Origin: Pedobacter sp. AJM
GTDB lineage: Bacteria; Bacteroidota; Bacteroidia; Sphingobacteriales; Sphingobacteriaceae
NCBI RefSeq assembly: GCF_002197755.1
Contig: NZ_NHOT01000001.1
Span: 310,001-374,000 of the forward strand
Reading direction: 5' to 3'
Length of the DNA stretch: 64,000 nt
In this document: positions 9,934 to 18,949 of the stretch, one piece after another
How positions within the stretch are numbered: the stretch's first letter is position 1
How the letters are laid out: each line of letters starts with the position of its first letter
Translations under genes and position numbers: made by a program
Notes under the pieces: generated by a model
What the model saw: the letters and a program-made list of their open reading frames with translations, nothing else
Databases searched by the model: none
Told to the model about the DNA's origin: nothing

Positions 9934-10072
9934 TTTAAAGCGCTTGTAGTGATGATTTTTTCTTTCATGAAATGGCAATGGTTGTGCAACTTTTTTATTT
10001 TTCTGCCGTCTTATAATAAAAACACAATCATTTTTTAATGATTGGCATTTAACAAACTAAAGATTTTAATCG

Positions 10073-10804
10073 ATGAAAAAATTATTCACCATTTTATTTG
10101 CAGCACTTACTTTAACTATAAGTATCCATGCAATCGCAAAAGATCAGATCAATATTACGCCATCAACATACAGCAATGATGAACGGGACGTAGAAAACTT
10201 CAATGGCGTAGCCGCTGCCGGGCCAATTAATGTGGTAATTACATTAGGCAGCAAAGAAAGTTGCCGTTTAGATGGTGACGCAGAAGCCATTGCCTCCATT
10301 ATCACTGAAGTAAAAGGAAATGTATTAATTATACGTCCAAAAAATAGTATTACCAGCTGGTCAAAAAAATATGAAGGAAAAAAGATTACAGCTTATGTTT
10401 CCGCCCGTGAACTTGCCAGCTTAACCATGAGTGGTTCCGGAAGCATGGTGGTAAACGGCAAAATCAGCACCGGTGATTTGACAACTACATTGAGTGGATC
10501 AGGTAGTATTAAAGCCAATGCAGATGTAGACAACTACAATGGCGTAATCAGTGGCTCTGGTTCATTAAATATTACTGGTAGCACAGATCGTGCTAAAATT
10601 GTGATCAGTAGTTCTGGTTCATTTGACGGAAAAAGCTTTTCATCCCAAACCTTATCTGCTACAATCAGTGGTTCAGGAACTGTGAATATTAAAACTGATC
10701 AATCCATCAGGGCTGTTATCAGCGGATCAGGAAGCGTAAATTATTCCGGAAATGCCACTGTTGATAAGACCATCATCGGATCTGGAAGGGTGAGAAAAAT
10801 ATAA
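10073..10804 (+). CDS. Head GIN domain protein (DUF2807), exported
   Basis: Exported 243-residue protein with a signal peptide ending near IAKD. The rest is a right-handed beta-helix-like domain with regularly repeated SGSGS turns, for example LTMSGSGSMVVNG, TLSGSGSIKANA and ISGSGSVNYSG, diagnostic of the GIN/DUF2807 auto-transporter adhesin head family. Such proteins are common in Bacteroidota envelopes and are presumed structural or adhesive; no enzyme motif is visible. It is a single gene with its own terminator at 10822-10855. Confidence 0.85.
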   Translation: MKKLFTILFAALTLTISIHAIAKDQINITPSTYSNDERDVENFNGVAAAGPINVVITLGSKESCRLDGDAEAIASIITEVKGNVLIIRPKNSITSWSKKYEGKKITAYVSARELASLTMSGSGSMVVNGKISTGDLTTTLSGSGSIKANADVDNYNGVISGSGSLNITGSTDRAKIVISSSGSFDGKSFSSQTLSATISGSGTVNIKTDQSIRAVISGSGSVNYSGNATVDKTIIGSGRVRKI

Positions 10805-10821
10805 CCATAAATATGTAAATG

Positions 10822-10855
10822 AAAAATGCTTGTAAGAAATTACAGGCATTTTTTG
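10822..10855 (+). terminator. Rho-independent terminator after the GIN-domain gene
   Basis: AAAAATGCTTGTAA pairs with TTACAGGCATTTTT with one G-U pair and a four-base loop, ending in a T run. Confidence 0.85.
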
Positions 10856-10921
10856 CTTTAATTATTATTTCAATCCCTGGTTAGAGAACTTTTCTATATT
10901 TTAATCGAAGAATTTTCCGCT

Positions 10922-11371
10922 ATGTTCATAGAAACCATCAAGCTACTTTTCGAAAGAGACCTTAACGGACTTAAAATCGAAATTGAATCCTATAAGGATG
11001 AATCTAAAATTTGGCTGGTAGCGCCAAACATTGCTAATGCTGCAGGTAACCTATGCCTTCACTTAATAGGAAACCTCAATACATACATCGGTGCAACATT
11101 AGGCGGCACCAACTATGTTAGAAACCGCGAACTTGAATTTTCTTTAAAAAATATTCCGCAAAAAGAACTTATAAAAAAAATTGAAGAAACAATAACTGTG
11201 GTTAACGAATCATTAAACAGCATTACGCAGGAAGAAATTGAAGCCGAATATCCAATATTGGTATTAGCGGAAAAAACATCGTTGATGTTTTTTCTGGCTC
11301 ACTTGACTACACATTTAAGCTACCACTTAGGACAAATAAACTATCACAGAAGGTTATTAGGTTCTGATTAA
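10922..11371 (+). CDS. DinB-like / DUF1572 family protein
   Basis: A 149-residue four-helix protein of the DinB superfamily. Helix 1 begins MFIETIKLLFERDL. A histidine in NLCLHLIGNLNTYIG and a cluster HLTTHLSYHLGQINYHRR at the C-terminus give the spaced histidines that bind a metal in many DinB-like thiol transferases. It stands alone. Family members include bacillithiol transferases and uncharacterised stress proteins; the specific role here is unknown. Confidence 0.75.
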   Translation: MFIETIKLLFERDLNGLKIEIESYKDESKIWLVAPNIANAAGNLCLHLIGNLNTYIGATLGGTNYVRNRELEFSLKNIPQKELIKKIEETITVVNESLNSITQEEIEAEYPILVLAEKTSLMFFLAHLTTHLSYHLGQINYHRRLLGSD

Positions 11372-11426
11372 TTTGAAAAGATAAATTAATCAAAACATCC
11401 AATTGAATTTCTATAAAGAGTAGTTA

Positions 11427-12317
11427 TTAGAATTGAGCCCCAAGCAACCACATATTTTCAATGTAATTAATCTTCTGGCTAGCTTTATCATACTCATCCC
11501 AGCCAGTAGTGTGAATCTGAGTTAAATTGGTGGCACCAAACTTCGTTGTATTTTGAAGATATATGTGTTTCCAGATATAAAACTTCAATCCTACCTTGGC
11601 AGACACGCCATAGCCAGAAATATTCCAATGGTTATTTCTCCCTAGGCCAAATAAACGAACATCCGATCGGGGAATCATTAATCCACCACCTAAACCGGTT
11701 TCTAATGTTAAAGAGGTATTACCGGCAGGCGCTACCCAGATATCATCATAGCGCTCCACTTCAATATTGGCATAATTAAATCCATCAGTATGCTCATACG
11801 TTAACATGCTTTCCTTCACATTGATCTGCTGTCCGTTATAATCTCCTGCCAAAACACCCGTTGCTACATTTTCAGGCGTGATATTGGCACCGATATGACC
11901 CGTTATGGCAACTGTCTGAGGAATATCCATCACATATTTCATGTGATCCCAGCCAATAGAAATACTGTAATTATCTTTAATGAAATAGCCCACGCGAATG
12001 TTATATTGCGGAACGGTTACCAAGCCCGGGTTTAACCAATCCCAGCTTAATTTCGATTGCCTGTCATGCGCCACTACATCTTTCAGCGTAAAATCATAGT
12101 TTGGTCCGGTAAACCTGATATCACTCTTATCATACCAGGAATGATTGTATCCCCAATGAACATAAAAATCGCCTTTACGGGAAAAATTCCTTTTATGTTC
12201 AGGGTTAAAAATGCTTTTAGAACTTGGAGTATTGGGGTTCGGGGAGTCTTGGTTTTCCTGCGCCTGCATCCGCCTTGCAAACAAAAGCGCAATAACCAAT
12301 ATAAAATATTTATTCAC
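11427..12317 (-). CDS. Predicted outer-membrane beta-barrel protein, unknown family
   Basis: I do not recognise a named family. A signal peptide ends at MQAQ. The mature chain has alternating polar and aromatic strands typical of a small outer-membrane barrel: DFYVHWGYNHSWYDKSD, YNIRVGYFIKDNYSISIGWDHMKY, and the glycine-rich turn TGLGGGLMIPRSDVRLFGLG. The last residue is Phe (LLGAQF), the usual barrel-insertion signal. It is 296 residues long and in the same direction as the DUF2490 gene upstream, with about a 100-bp gap between them. Confidence 0.65.
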   Translation of the reverse strand: MNKYFILVIALLFARRMQAQENQDSPNPNTPSSKSIFNPEHKRNFSRKGDFYVHWGYNHSWYDKSDIRFTGPNYDFTLKDVVAHDRQSKLSWDWLNPGLVTVPQYNIRVGYFIKDNYSISIGWDHMKYVMDIPQTVAITGHIGANITPENVATGVLAGDYNGQQINVKESMLTYEHTDGFNYANIEVERYDDIWVAPAGNTSLTLETGLGGGLMIPRSDVRLFGLGRNNHWNISGYGVSAKVGLKFYIWKHIYLQNTTKFGATNLTQIHTTGWDEYDKASQKINYIENMWLLGAQF

Positions 12318-12413
12318 GCAGCAAATTGAGCAAAAAGGAAATCAATTTACAATAATTTTAACATATCGATACCGCTAATACATAAAAAATGACTTTAAGA
12401 TATTAAAACGTAA

Positions 12414-13118
12414 TTAGAATCTGGTATATACCGCCAGTTGGATAATATTATTGTTAGTATGATTGTTTATGTTTTTCACCGACTGATTCATATATCCCAC
12501 TTCAAGATCTATCTTTTTCGAAAACCGGTATCCTGCAGCTAAATAAAGCCTGTTCTGATCAAAAACACTATTGTTGAGCTTATCTTTATTTTGAAAGTTC
12601 AAAAAAACTTCGTTTTGTAAAGCTACAAATGCTCCCCTGGTAAAGGTGGGCTCAGTTTTTTTTAAGGGCTGAATAAGTCTAAAAAAATAACGGAAACGCT
12701 GTGCAAATACATCATCATTTGTGCGTTCTATAAAACGCTGCTCTACCCTGAACCGGTGGCTGGCATATATAGATTTTAATTTGTGGTTAAAAATATATTG
12801 TTCAAAAATGCGGTGTTCATGTAAGAAATTATTTGAAGTTCCATCAAGCCGATTTTGAGTTGTCTGCCATAAATAACCTAGTGCCACATTACTCTTATCA
12901 TTAATAAAATATTGTATTGCAGGCCTTACCAGTGTATTTCTTACATTACTCCAATCATCTGCCGAGCGCAACTGAAGGTCGAACTGTAAACCCCACTTAT
13001 CATTAAACTTTGTATTGTTTAAAAACATGAACCAACCTGTGTTCTGATGCTGCGTTTGTGCCAAAAGTTTTCCATTTAGCATAAAGAGTAGAAAGGAAAA
13101 TAATAAAACGTTTCTCAT
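12414..13118 (-). CDS. DUF2490 domain-containing protein, exported beta-barrel
   Basis: Exported 234-residue protein with a signal peptide ending at LLAQ. The motifs NTGWFMFLNNTKFNDKWGL, YFINDKSNVALGYLWQ and HRFRVEQRFIER are typical of DUF2490, a predicted outer-membrane barrel of Bacteroidota, and the chain ends in Phe (AVYTRF). It lies upstream of another predicted barrel gene on the same strand. No function is established for the family. Confidence 0.8.
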   Translation of the reverse strand: MRNVLLFSFLLFMLNGKLLAQTQHQNTGWFMFLNNTKFNDKWGLQFDLQLRSADDWSNVRNTLVRPAIQYFINDKSNVALGYLWQTTQNRLDGTSNNFLHEHRIFEQYIFNHKLKSIYASHRFRVEQRFIERTNDDVFAQRFRYFFRLIQPLKKTEPTFTRGAFVALQNEVFLNFQNKDKLNNSVFDQNRLYLAAGYRFSKKIDLEVGYMNQSVKNINNHTNNNIIQLAVYTRF

Positions 13119-13358
13119 GAATGATAAATGTGCATAGTAATGACCTAATAAAAGATGTAAAGCTAAGGAGTTTACCTTAAATTAATTTAACTAAAATTTC
13201 GAACTTGTTTTGGGCCAATACAATTGCTTTATTTGAATTTCATTTAATGTTACGCAATTAAAAATTTATCTTCGTTGAAGAATTAGGATATCGATATTAG
13301 CATAATTCCTGAGATTGATCCTTTTTTTAAGCATTACAAAACGTAAAATAAGAACAAA

Positions 13359-14552
13359 ATGATTATTGAACCGAGAATGAGGGGCTTTATCTGTTTAACT
13401 GCACACCCGGAAGGTTGCGCACAAAACGTAAAGAACCAAATTGAATATGTAAAATCTAAAGGGGCCATTAACGGTCCTAAAAAAGTACTGGTTATTGGTG
13501 CATCCACAGGTTTTGGCCTGGCATCTCGCATTGCTGCGGCCTATGGTTCTGATGCTTCAACAATTGGGGTATTTTTTGAAAAGGCACCATCTGCAGGCAA
13601 AACAGCTTCACCTGGCTGGTATAATACTGCAGCATTTGAAAAAGAGGCACATGCCGCCGGCTTATATGCCAAAAGCATTAATGGTGATGCTTTTTCTAAA
13701 GAGATTAAACAAATAACGATCGACTTGATCAAAGCTGATTTAGGGCAGGTTGATTTAGTAATCTATAGCCTGGCTTCTCCGGTAAGAAAACACCCGGATA
13801 CAGAAGTAGTGCACCGCTCGACATTAAAACCTATTGGAAGCACATATACCAACAAAACAGTTGATTTCCATACCGGTAATGTAACTGATATCTCTATTGA
13901 ACCAGCAACGGAAGACGATATCGCAAATACCGTAGCGGTAATGGGTGGAGAAGATTGGGCCATGTGGATTGATGCTTTAAAAGCAGAAAACCTATTGGCT
14001 GAAGGTGCTACCACGGTTGCTTATTCATACATCGGCCCTGCTTTAACCGAGCCGGTTTATCGTAAAGGAACCATTGGCAGGGCTAAAGATGATTTAGAGG
14101 CCACTGCATTTAAAATTGGTGATAAATTAAAAGATATTAACGGAAAAGCATTCGTTTCTGTAAATAAAGCTTTGGTTACACAAGCCAGCTCTGCGATTCC
14201 GGTTATTCCATTATACATCTCTTTGCTGTATAAAATCATGAAAGAAGAAGGTATTCATGAGGGAACAATAGCGCAAATTCAACGCCTTTATGCCGAAAGA
14301 TTATATACCGGTGCCGATATTCCTGTGGATGAAAAAGGCAGAATCAGAATTGATGATTTAGAAATGCGTGAAGATGTACAGGCTAAAGTTGCACAACTCT
14401 GGGAAGAAGCCACAACTGAAACTTTACCAGCAATAGGCGATTTACCGGGTTACCGTTCTGATTTCCTAAGCCTTTTTGGTTTTGAAGTTGATCAGGTTGA
14501 TTATCAGAAAGACACCAATGAAATGGTAGAAATAGAAGGTCTGGCCAACTAA
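13359..14552 (+). CDS. fabV: Trans-2-enoyl-ACP reductase FabV
   Basis: NADH-dependent enoyl-ACP (or trans-2-enoyl-CoA) reductase that performs the last step of each fatty-acid elongation cycle. The length of 397 matches the family. The nucleotide-binding loop is VIGASTGFGLASRIAAAYG at about residues 45-63, and the active site follows the FabV spacing Tyr234-x8-Lys243 within YRKGTIGRAK. The start MIIEPRMRGFICLTAHPEGC is the conserved FabV N-terminus. It is a single gene between two hairpins. FabV enzymes are generally insensitive to triclosan. Whether it acts mainly on ACP or CoA esters cannot be told from sequence. Confidence 0.95.
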   Translation: MIIEPRMRGFICLTAHPEGCAQNVKNQIEYVKSKGAINGPKKVLVIGASTGFGLASRIAAAYGSDASTIGVFFEKAPSAGKTASPGWYNTAAFEKEAHAAGLYAKSINGDAFSKEIKQITIDLIKADLGQVDLVIYSLASPVRKHPDTEVVHRSTLKPIGSTYTNKTVDFHTGNVTDISIEPATEDDIANTVAVMGGEDWAMWIDALKAENLLAEGATTVAYSYIGPALTEPVYRKGTIGRAKDDLEATAFKIGDKLKDINGKAFVSVNKALVTQASSAIPVIPLYISLLYKIMKEEGIHEGTIAQIQRLYAERLYTGADIPVDEKGRIRIDDLEMREDVQAKVAQLWEEATTETLPAIGDLPGYRSDFLSLFGFEVDQVDYQKDTNEMVEIEGLAN

Positions 14553-14640
14553 TATTTTTTGCGATCATTTTTATAAGGGTTGCCGAAAGCATCAATCCTT
14601 TAAAGAAGAAAAGCATGATCCAACAATATTAATTACAGGA

Positions 14641-14665
14641 ACGGCTGGCATTTGCCGGCCGTTTT
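14641..14665 (+). terminator. GC-rich hairpin terminator after fabV
   Basis: ACGGCTGGC pairs with GCCGGCCGT (one G-U pair) around a four-base loop, followed by a short T run, just before the next gene at 14681. Confidence 0.7.
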
Positions 14666-14680
14666 CGATCTGGAAAAAAA

Positions 14681-15214
14681 ATGAATTTCGATTTACAACC
14701 CACATTACAAGATCCTTTAATAAAAGTTGTTCCATTAAAGGAAAGTGATTTTGAAAATCTTTATGCAGTAGCTGCTGACCCACTAATATGGGAACAGCAT
14801 CCCAATAAAGACCGCTACAAAAGAGAAGTGTTCGAAGTTTTTTTCAAGGGGGCAATGGATTCAAAAGGAGCATTTATCATTTATGATCAGGCTACTGGTG
14901 AAGTGGTAGGCAGCTCAAGATATTATGAATGGAATGAAGAAGAAAAATCCATTGCAATTGGTTACACTTTTATAGGTCGTAAGTTTTGGGGTAAAGGTTA
15001 TAACACTGCGCTGAAAAAATTGATGTTCAATTATGCTTTTCAGTTTACAGACCAGATTATTCTGTATATTGGTGCAACTAATTTTCGCTCACAAAAGGCA
15101 ATAGAAAAATTAGGAGCAATAAAAACGACCGAGATTGAGGTTGCCTATTATGGCGAACCTGTAAAATGGAACTTTCTTTATCAAATTAATAAAATAGCAT
15201 GGAATAGCAGATAG
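14681..15214 (+). CDS. GNAT family N-acetyltransferase (RimJ/RimL-like)
   Basis: A 177-residue acetyl-CoA-dependent acyltransferase. The substrate-side N-terminus begins LKESDFENLYAVAADPLIWEQHP, as in RimJ/RimL-type proteins. The acetyl-CoA loop is in GRKFWGKGYNTALKKLM, and NFRSQKAIEKLGAIK is the conserved late helix and turn. The substrate (protein N-terminus, small amine or sugar) is not evident. It is preceded by the fabV terminator and followed by a 220-bp gap. Confidence 0.85.
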   Translation: MNFDLQPTLQDPLIKVVPLKESDFENLYAVAADPLIWEQHPNKDRYKREVFEVFFKGAMDSKGAFIIYDQATGEVVGSSRYYEWNEEEKSIAIGYTFIGRKFWGKGYNTALKKLMFNYAFQFTDQIILYIGATNFRSQKAIEKLGAIKTTEIEVAYYGEPVKWNFLYQINKIAWNSR

Positions 15215-15373
15215 CTGTTCTTCACCTAGGGCTGAACACAATGCTTTTACATACTATGCATAAGTTAATAAAGCACTCCTATTGAATGTTTTATGACAAC
15301 AAAAATCAAACAACAATCCGTTATCTGTGTTCATGTTGATATGAATAAAATCGTATTTCTGATTTAGTATTCT

Positions 15374-15381
15374 TATATTTG
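15374..15381 (+). promoter_or_regulatory. Possible -7 promoter element upstream of the cold-shock gene
   Basis: TATATTTG matches the Bacteroidota -7 word TAnnTTTG, 54 bases upstream of the ATG. The -33 region holds only a weak TTTC at an atypical spacing, so this is a candidate only. Confidence 0.35.
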
Positions 15382-15434
15382 TATCAATCTCAATTCCACT
15401 CACCTTTTTAAAAAAACAAAACAATTATATATTT

Positions 15435-15887
15435 ATGGCTAAATCTCAGGCGACATACAGTAAAAAAGAGAACGAAAAAAAACGATTAAAGAAACAAAAA
15501 GACAAACAAGAGAAAAAAGAAGAGCGTCAGTCTAACGCTAAAAAAGGTTTGGCACTTGAAGACATGATGGCTTACGTTGATGAAAACGGAAACATTTCTT
15601 CTACTCCACCAGATCCGAAAAAGAAAAAAGTATTTAACATTGAGGATGTTCAGATCGGTATCACCAGACAGGAAGATATTATCGACGAAAATCCGGTTAA
15701 AAAAGGTACTGTTACTTTCTTTAATGACAGTAAAGGTTACGGCTTTATAAAAAACACCGAAACTCAGGATAGTATTTTCGTACATGCAAATGGCTTGGTT
15801 ACTCAAATCAAAGAGGGTGATAAAGTTACTTTTGAAGTAGAAATGGGTCAAAAAGGTCCGACAGCTGTTAAGGTATCTAAAGTTTAA
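15435..15887 (+). CDS. Cold-shock-domain protein with charged N-terminal extension
   Basis: Residues about 85-150 form a cold-shock domain: KKGTVTFFNDSKGYGFI contains RNP1 (KGYGFI), SIFVHAN gives RNP2, and GDKVTFEVEMGQKGPTAVKV ends the barrel. Residues 1-35 are almost entirely Lys, Glu, Arg and Gln and should form a basic RNA-binding helix; a linker with PPDPKKKKV joins the parts. Plain CspA proteins are about 67 residues, so this is the extended Bacteroidota form, probably an RNA chaperone. A long structured 3' end follows at 15943-16025. Confidence 0.9.
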   Translation: MAKSQATYSKKENEKKRLKKQKDKQEKKEERQSNAKKGLALEDMMAYVDENGNISSTPPDPKKKKVFNIEDVQIGITRQEDIIDENPVKKGTVTFFNDSKGYGFIKNTETQDSIFVHANGLVTQIKEGDKVTFEVEMGQKGPTAVKVSKV

Positions 15888-15959
15888 TCGTTATTAAACG
15901 CTCCATATTGCTTTCTCAAAAACAGCAATAAGATAAAAAATATGCAGATCAAATTCTGC

Positions 15960-16025
15960 TGCGCCAGGTTTTATAAACATTTATATTTCCGTCTATTTAA
16001 GCATAAAACCTAGCGCATTTTTTTT
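15960..16025 (+). terminator. Long-loop terminator or 3' RNA element after the cold-shock gene
   Basis: TGCGCCAGGTTTTAT (15960-15974) pairs with ATAAAACCTAGCGCA (16003-16017) with one mismatch, giving a 15-bp stem around a 28-base A/T-rich loop, followed directly by eight T residues. A smaller hairpin GCAGA/TCTGC lies just upstream (15943-15958). The stem and T run fit an intrinsic terminator; the large loop is unusual and could mark a 3'-derived small RNA. Confidence 0.7.
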
Positions 16026-16416
16026 CATTTCAATCAAAAAAATCATTTTTCTTCCCTTCATCTAAAATAAACGAGGCAACGTTGCTTTGTTGAGTTTGCT
16101 TTTGCGGATGAATAACTTTATTTACAGATTTATTCACAACTATTTCATCGCATTCAGGATATGTAAGCAATTATCCAGATTTATTTTTCTAACTTCAATT
16201 TAAGTATTTACGGTTTGTGATCTAATATTGCCTAGACAGGCATATTCTATAACTAACTTATGAAGAAGCCATTGTTATAAACAAACATACATTTAAGGCA
16301 AACGATAAACATCAGTTTTAATCTTTACTTTTCCTTTATTTAAAAATTTTTATAATCCCGGTGTGGAATTTGCTGTTTGCTTACATCATTACTGCACACA
16401 CATAGAAAATAGAATT
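16026..16416. other. Non-coding gap before the SIMPL gene
   Basis: About 390 bases of A/T-rich sequence without a credible gene on either strand. An in-frame start at 16363 could extend the SIMPL gene but gives no signal peptide. I see no clear promoter word, RNA fold or repeat here beyond low-complexity A/T runs. Confidence 0.6.
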
Positions 16417-17109
16417 ATGAAAAAGTTAATAGCAATTGCACTAGTTGCATTTTTAGGATTATCCACCGCCATGGCTCAACAAGCAGATTTACGCAGAAAA
16501 ATCAGTGTGAGCGGTAACGCAGAAACTGAAGTAACCCCCGACATCATTTACATCGGTATTTCTTTAAAGGAATATTTAAACGGGAAGAAAAAGGTAGAAA
16601 TCACTGAACTGGAAAATAAGCTTTATGCCGCTGTACAGAAAGCCGGAATCGCCAAAGAAAATTTAACCGTGAGCAATTTAAGCAGCTGGAACGATCAGAC
16701 ATCAAAGAAAAAAAATCCTGATTTTCTGGCCAGTAAACAGTACCGTTTAAAAGTGAGCGATTTAAATAAATTTAATGCCATCCTTGATGAACTGGATCCT
16801 AAAGGCGTTGCGAATACCAACATCGAGAATTATTCTTACTCTAAAATTGAAAGCCTGAAAAAAGACCTCAAAATTAAAGCACTATTATCTGCCAAAGAAA
16901 AGGCAACTTATATGGTAGAGGCATTAAATGGTAAGTTGGGCAGTGTCATTGAAATTCAGGATGGTGGCGATAATATTATTCAGCCCGTGTACAGAAATTT
17001 CATGGCTCAATCTGCAATGGCTGAAACTTCTGCAGATACCGCTCCGGAAATCGACTTCAAGAAAATCAAACTAAACTTCACCGTTAATGTGGTTTTTGAA
17101 ATTAAGTAA
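16417..17109 (+). CDS. SIMPL domain-containing protein (DUF541), exported
   Basis: Exported protein of the SIMPL/DUF541 (Oxidative-stress defence, YggE-like) family, about 230 residues from this start. The start at 16417 is chosen because MKKLIAIALVAFLGLSTAMAQ is a clean signal peptide; the longer reading frame from 16363 adds residues without signal character. Motifs include ISVSGNAETEVTPDIIYIGISL at the N-terminus (the VxGxGxxxxxPD signature of the family) and KALLSAKEKATYMVEALN in the middle. The molecular function of the family is unsettled. A terminator follows at 17137. Confidence 0.85.
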   Translation: MKKLIAIALVAFLGLSTAMAQQADLRRKISVSGNAETEVTPDIIYIGISLKEYLNGKKKVEITELENKLYAAVQKAGIAKENLTVSNLSSWNDQTSKKKNPDFLASKQYRLKVSDLNKFNAILDELDPKGVANTNIENYSYSKIESLKKDLKIKALLSAKEKATYMVEALNGKLGSVIEIQDGGDNIIQPVYRNFMAQSAMAETSADTAPEIDFKKIKLNFTVNVVFEIK

Positions 17110-17136
17110 TACGTGATAATAATTTAACATTGACTT

Positions 17137-17169
17137 AAAACCTATCAGAACATTTTGATAGGTTTTTTG
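17137..17169 (+). terminator. Rho-independent terminator after the SIMPL gene
   Basis: AAAACCTATCA pairs with TGATAGGTTTT, followed by a T run, 27 bases past the stop codon. Confidence 0.85.
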
Positions 17170-17204
17170 TTTAGTAGTCATCGAACACTAAAAAAAATAA
17201 AATT

Positions 17205-17519
17205 ATGAAAAAATTCATTTACACTTTAGCTCTGATTTTCACTTTGGGTATCAGTTTCAATTCAGTACAGGCTGCTGATAAACCTGCAAAAAATCCTACC
17301 GAATTAACGGCCGAGCAGACGTTAAAATTAGAGAAAATTAAAACCCGTGTGGAAGAAATCAGAGACATGGACAAATCTAACTTAACGAGAGCAGAGCGTA
17401 AAGCTTTACGCAGCGAATTAAGAGAATTGAAAGGTCAGGCACGTGCGGTATCAGGTGGTGTTTATCTTTCTGTTGGTGCAATTATCATCATCATCTTATT
17501 ATTGATCCTGATTTTATAA
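17205..17519 (+). CDS. Small exported membrane-anchored protein, unknown
   Basis: A 104-residue protein of no family I can name. A signal peptide ends near VQAAD. The middle (about residues 28-80) is a highly charged helix, LEKIKTRVEEIRDMDKSN and RAERKALRSELRELKGQAR, likely a coiled coil. The C-terminus is a very hydrophobic helix VGAIIIIILLLILIL ending the chain, so the product is probably anchored in the inner membrane with its coiled coil in the periplasm. It has its own strong terminator and stands alone. It appears genuine: good start, signal, and codon use like the neighbours. Confidence 0.75.
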   Translation: MKKFIYTLALIFTLGISFNSVQAADKPAKNPTELTAEQTLKLEKIKTRVEEIRDMDKSNLTRAERKALRSELRELKGQARAVSGGVYLSVGAIIIIILLLILIL

Positions 17520-17540
17520 TTAAAATAACATCTACCTATA

Positions 17541-17582
17541 AAAAACAAAAAGCTTTGCATTGCTGCAAAGCTTTTTGTTTTT
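17541..17582 (+). terminator. Very strong hairpin terminator, probably bidirectional
   Basis: A 19-bp perfect stem (17541-17559 with 17564-17582) around a four-base loop, with an A-tract on one side and a T-tract on the other. It can serve the small gene at 17205 and, on the other strand, serS, which ends at 17650. Confidence 0.9.
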
Positions 17583-17612
17583 ACAATATCGTCGGCTGAA
17601 AAAGCCTTCTCC

Positions 17613-17621
17613 GCAATGACG
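17613..17621. repeat. GCAATGACG fragment of a dispersed repeat
   Basis: gccttctccgcaatgacgg lies between serS and the terminator. The GCAATGACG end resembles the terminal word of the same dispersed palindromic repeat noted at 1933-1966. Confidence 0.3.
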
Positions 17622-17649
17622 GTGAGCTCAGAGCTGACGTTTACTAAGT

Positions 17650-18921
17650 TTAGTCAATAAAATCGAAGCCTGTATATTTTACCAATACCTCTGGAATTTT
17701 AATTCCGTTCTCTGTTTGATAGTTTTCTAGAATGGATGCCACAATACGAGGCAAAGCTAAAGCACTTCCATTTAAGGTATGTACCAACTGTGTTTTTCCT
17801 GTAGCCCCTTTAAAACGGATTTTTGAGCGGTTACTCTGGAAAGTTTCAACATTTGACACTGAAGAAACTTCCAGCCATCTTCCTTGCGCTCCACTCCAGG
17901 CTTCCATATCATAAGTCATGGCAGAACCAAAGCCCATATCACCACCACACAACAATAACACGCGGTAGTGCAAACCTAATTTTTGCAATAACGATTGCAC
18001 GTAGGCACTCATATCTTCAAGGGTTTGATAAGATTGATCAGGATGTGTGATTTGCACCAATTCCACTTTATCAAACTGATGTAAACGATTTAAACCACGA
18101 ACATGTGCGCCATAAGAGCCAGCTTCCCTGCGAAAGCAAGGTGTATAAGCCGTGTTTTTAACCGGCAAATCTTCTTCTTTCAAAATAACATCGCGATATA
18201 AATTGGTAACCGGAACTTCAGCTGTAGGAATTAAATATAAATCGTCAACAGTAGAATGGTACATCTGACCTTCTTTATCCGGCAACTGACCCGTACCAAA
18301 ACCAGAAGCTGCGTTAACCAAATGAGGCACCTGCACTTCATTGTATCCTGCTTCGATAGCCTGATCTAAAAAGAAATTAATCAATGCCCTTTGTAATCTT
18401 GCGCCCTTTCCTTTATATACCGGAAAGCCCGCTCCTGTAATTTTTACACCCAGTTCAAAATCGATAATATCATATTTTGCAGCAAGTTCCCAGTGTGGCA
18501 AAGCCTTAGCGGGCAATTCAGCCGGTTCACCAAAAGTATAAACCGTTTTATTTTCTTCGGGTGTAGTACCTTCCGGTACCAGATCATGTGGTAAATTTGG
18601 CAGCTGAACAAGTAAATTAAACTGTGCTGCTTCCAGTTCAGCCAGCTGCTCACCCATGTTTTTTATATTTTCTTTATGGGATGCGGTTTGTGTTTTAATG
18701 ACTTCAGCTTCATCCCTTTTACCCGCACGCATTAAATCACCAATCTGTTTGGCTGCTGCATTGGCTTCCGCAGAAATGGCATCCAAGGACGTTTGAGTGG
18801 AACGGCGCTCTTCATCAATTTTAATGATTTCATCTACCAGCTCTGGTTGTTTAAAGTTACGTACACTTAAACGTTCTAAAACTTTCTCTCTATTTTCGCG
18901 GATATAGTTAACTTGCAGCAT
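17650..18921 (-). CDS. serS: Seryl-tRNA synthetase
   Basis: Class II aminoacyl-tRNA synthetase charging tRNA-Ser, 423 residues. The start at 18921 (MLQVNYIRENREKVLERL) is the normal SerS N-terminus; an upstream extension to 19053 would run into the heptad hairpin and rsmI. Residues 1-110 are the long antiparallel coiled-coil arm for the tRNA-Ser variable arm. Motif 2 is in CFRREAGSYGAHVRGLNR and the C-terminal motif 3 in NGSALALPRIVASILENYQ. It diverges from rsmI across a 98-bp region that is largely a heptad-built inverted repeat. Confidence 0.97.
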   Translation of the reverse strand: MLQVNYIRENREKVLERLSVRNFKQPELVDEIIKIDEERRSTQTSLDAISAEANAAAKQIGDLMRAGKRDEAEVIKTQTASHKENIKNMGEQLAELEAAQFNLLVQLPNLPHDLVPEGTTPEENKTVYTFGEPAELPAKALPHWELAAKYDIIDFELGVKITGAGFPVYKGKGARLQRALINFFLDQAIEAGYNEVQVPHLVNAASGFGTGQLPDKEGQMYHSTVDDLYLIPTAEVPVTNLYRDVILKEEDLPVKNTAYTPCFRREAGSYGAHVRGLNRLHQFDKVELVQITHPDQSYQTLEDMSAYVQSLLQKLGLHYRVLLLCGGDMGFGSAMTYDMEAWSGAQGRWLEVSSVSNVETFQSNRSKIRFKGATGKTQLVHTLNGSALALPRIVASILENYQTENGIKIPEVLVKYTGFDFID

Positions 18922-18949
18922 TATTAATTTTTTTAAGCAAAGATAGCAA

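Noticed and set aside
15486..15851. Minus-strand frame opposite the cold-shock gene
   Set aside because: Phe/Leu-rich translation is the mirror of the Lys/Glu-rich N-terminus of the real gene.
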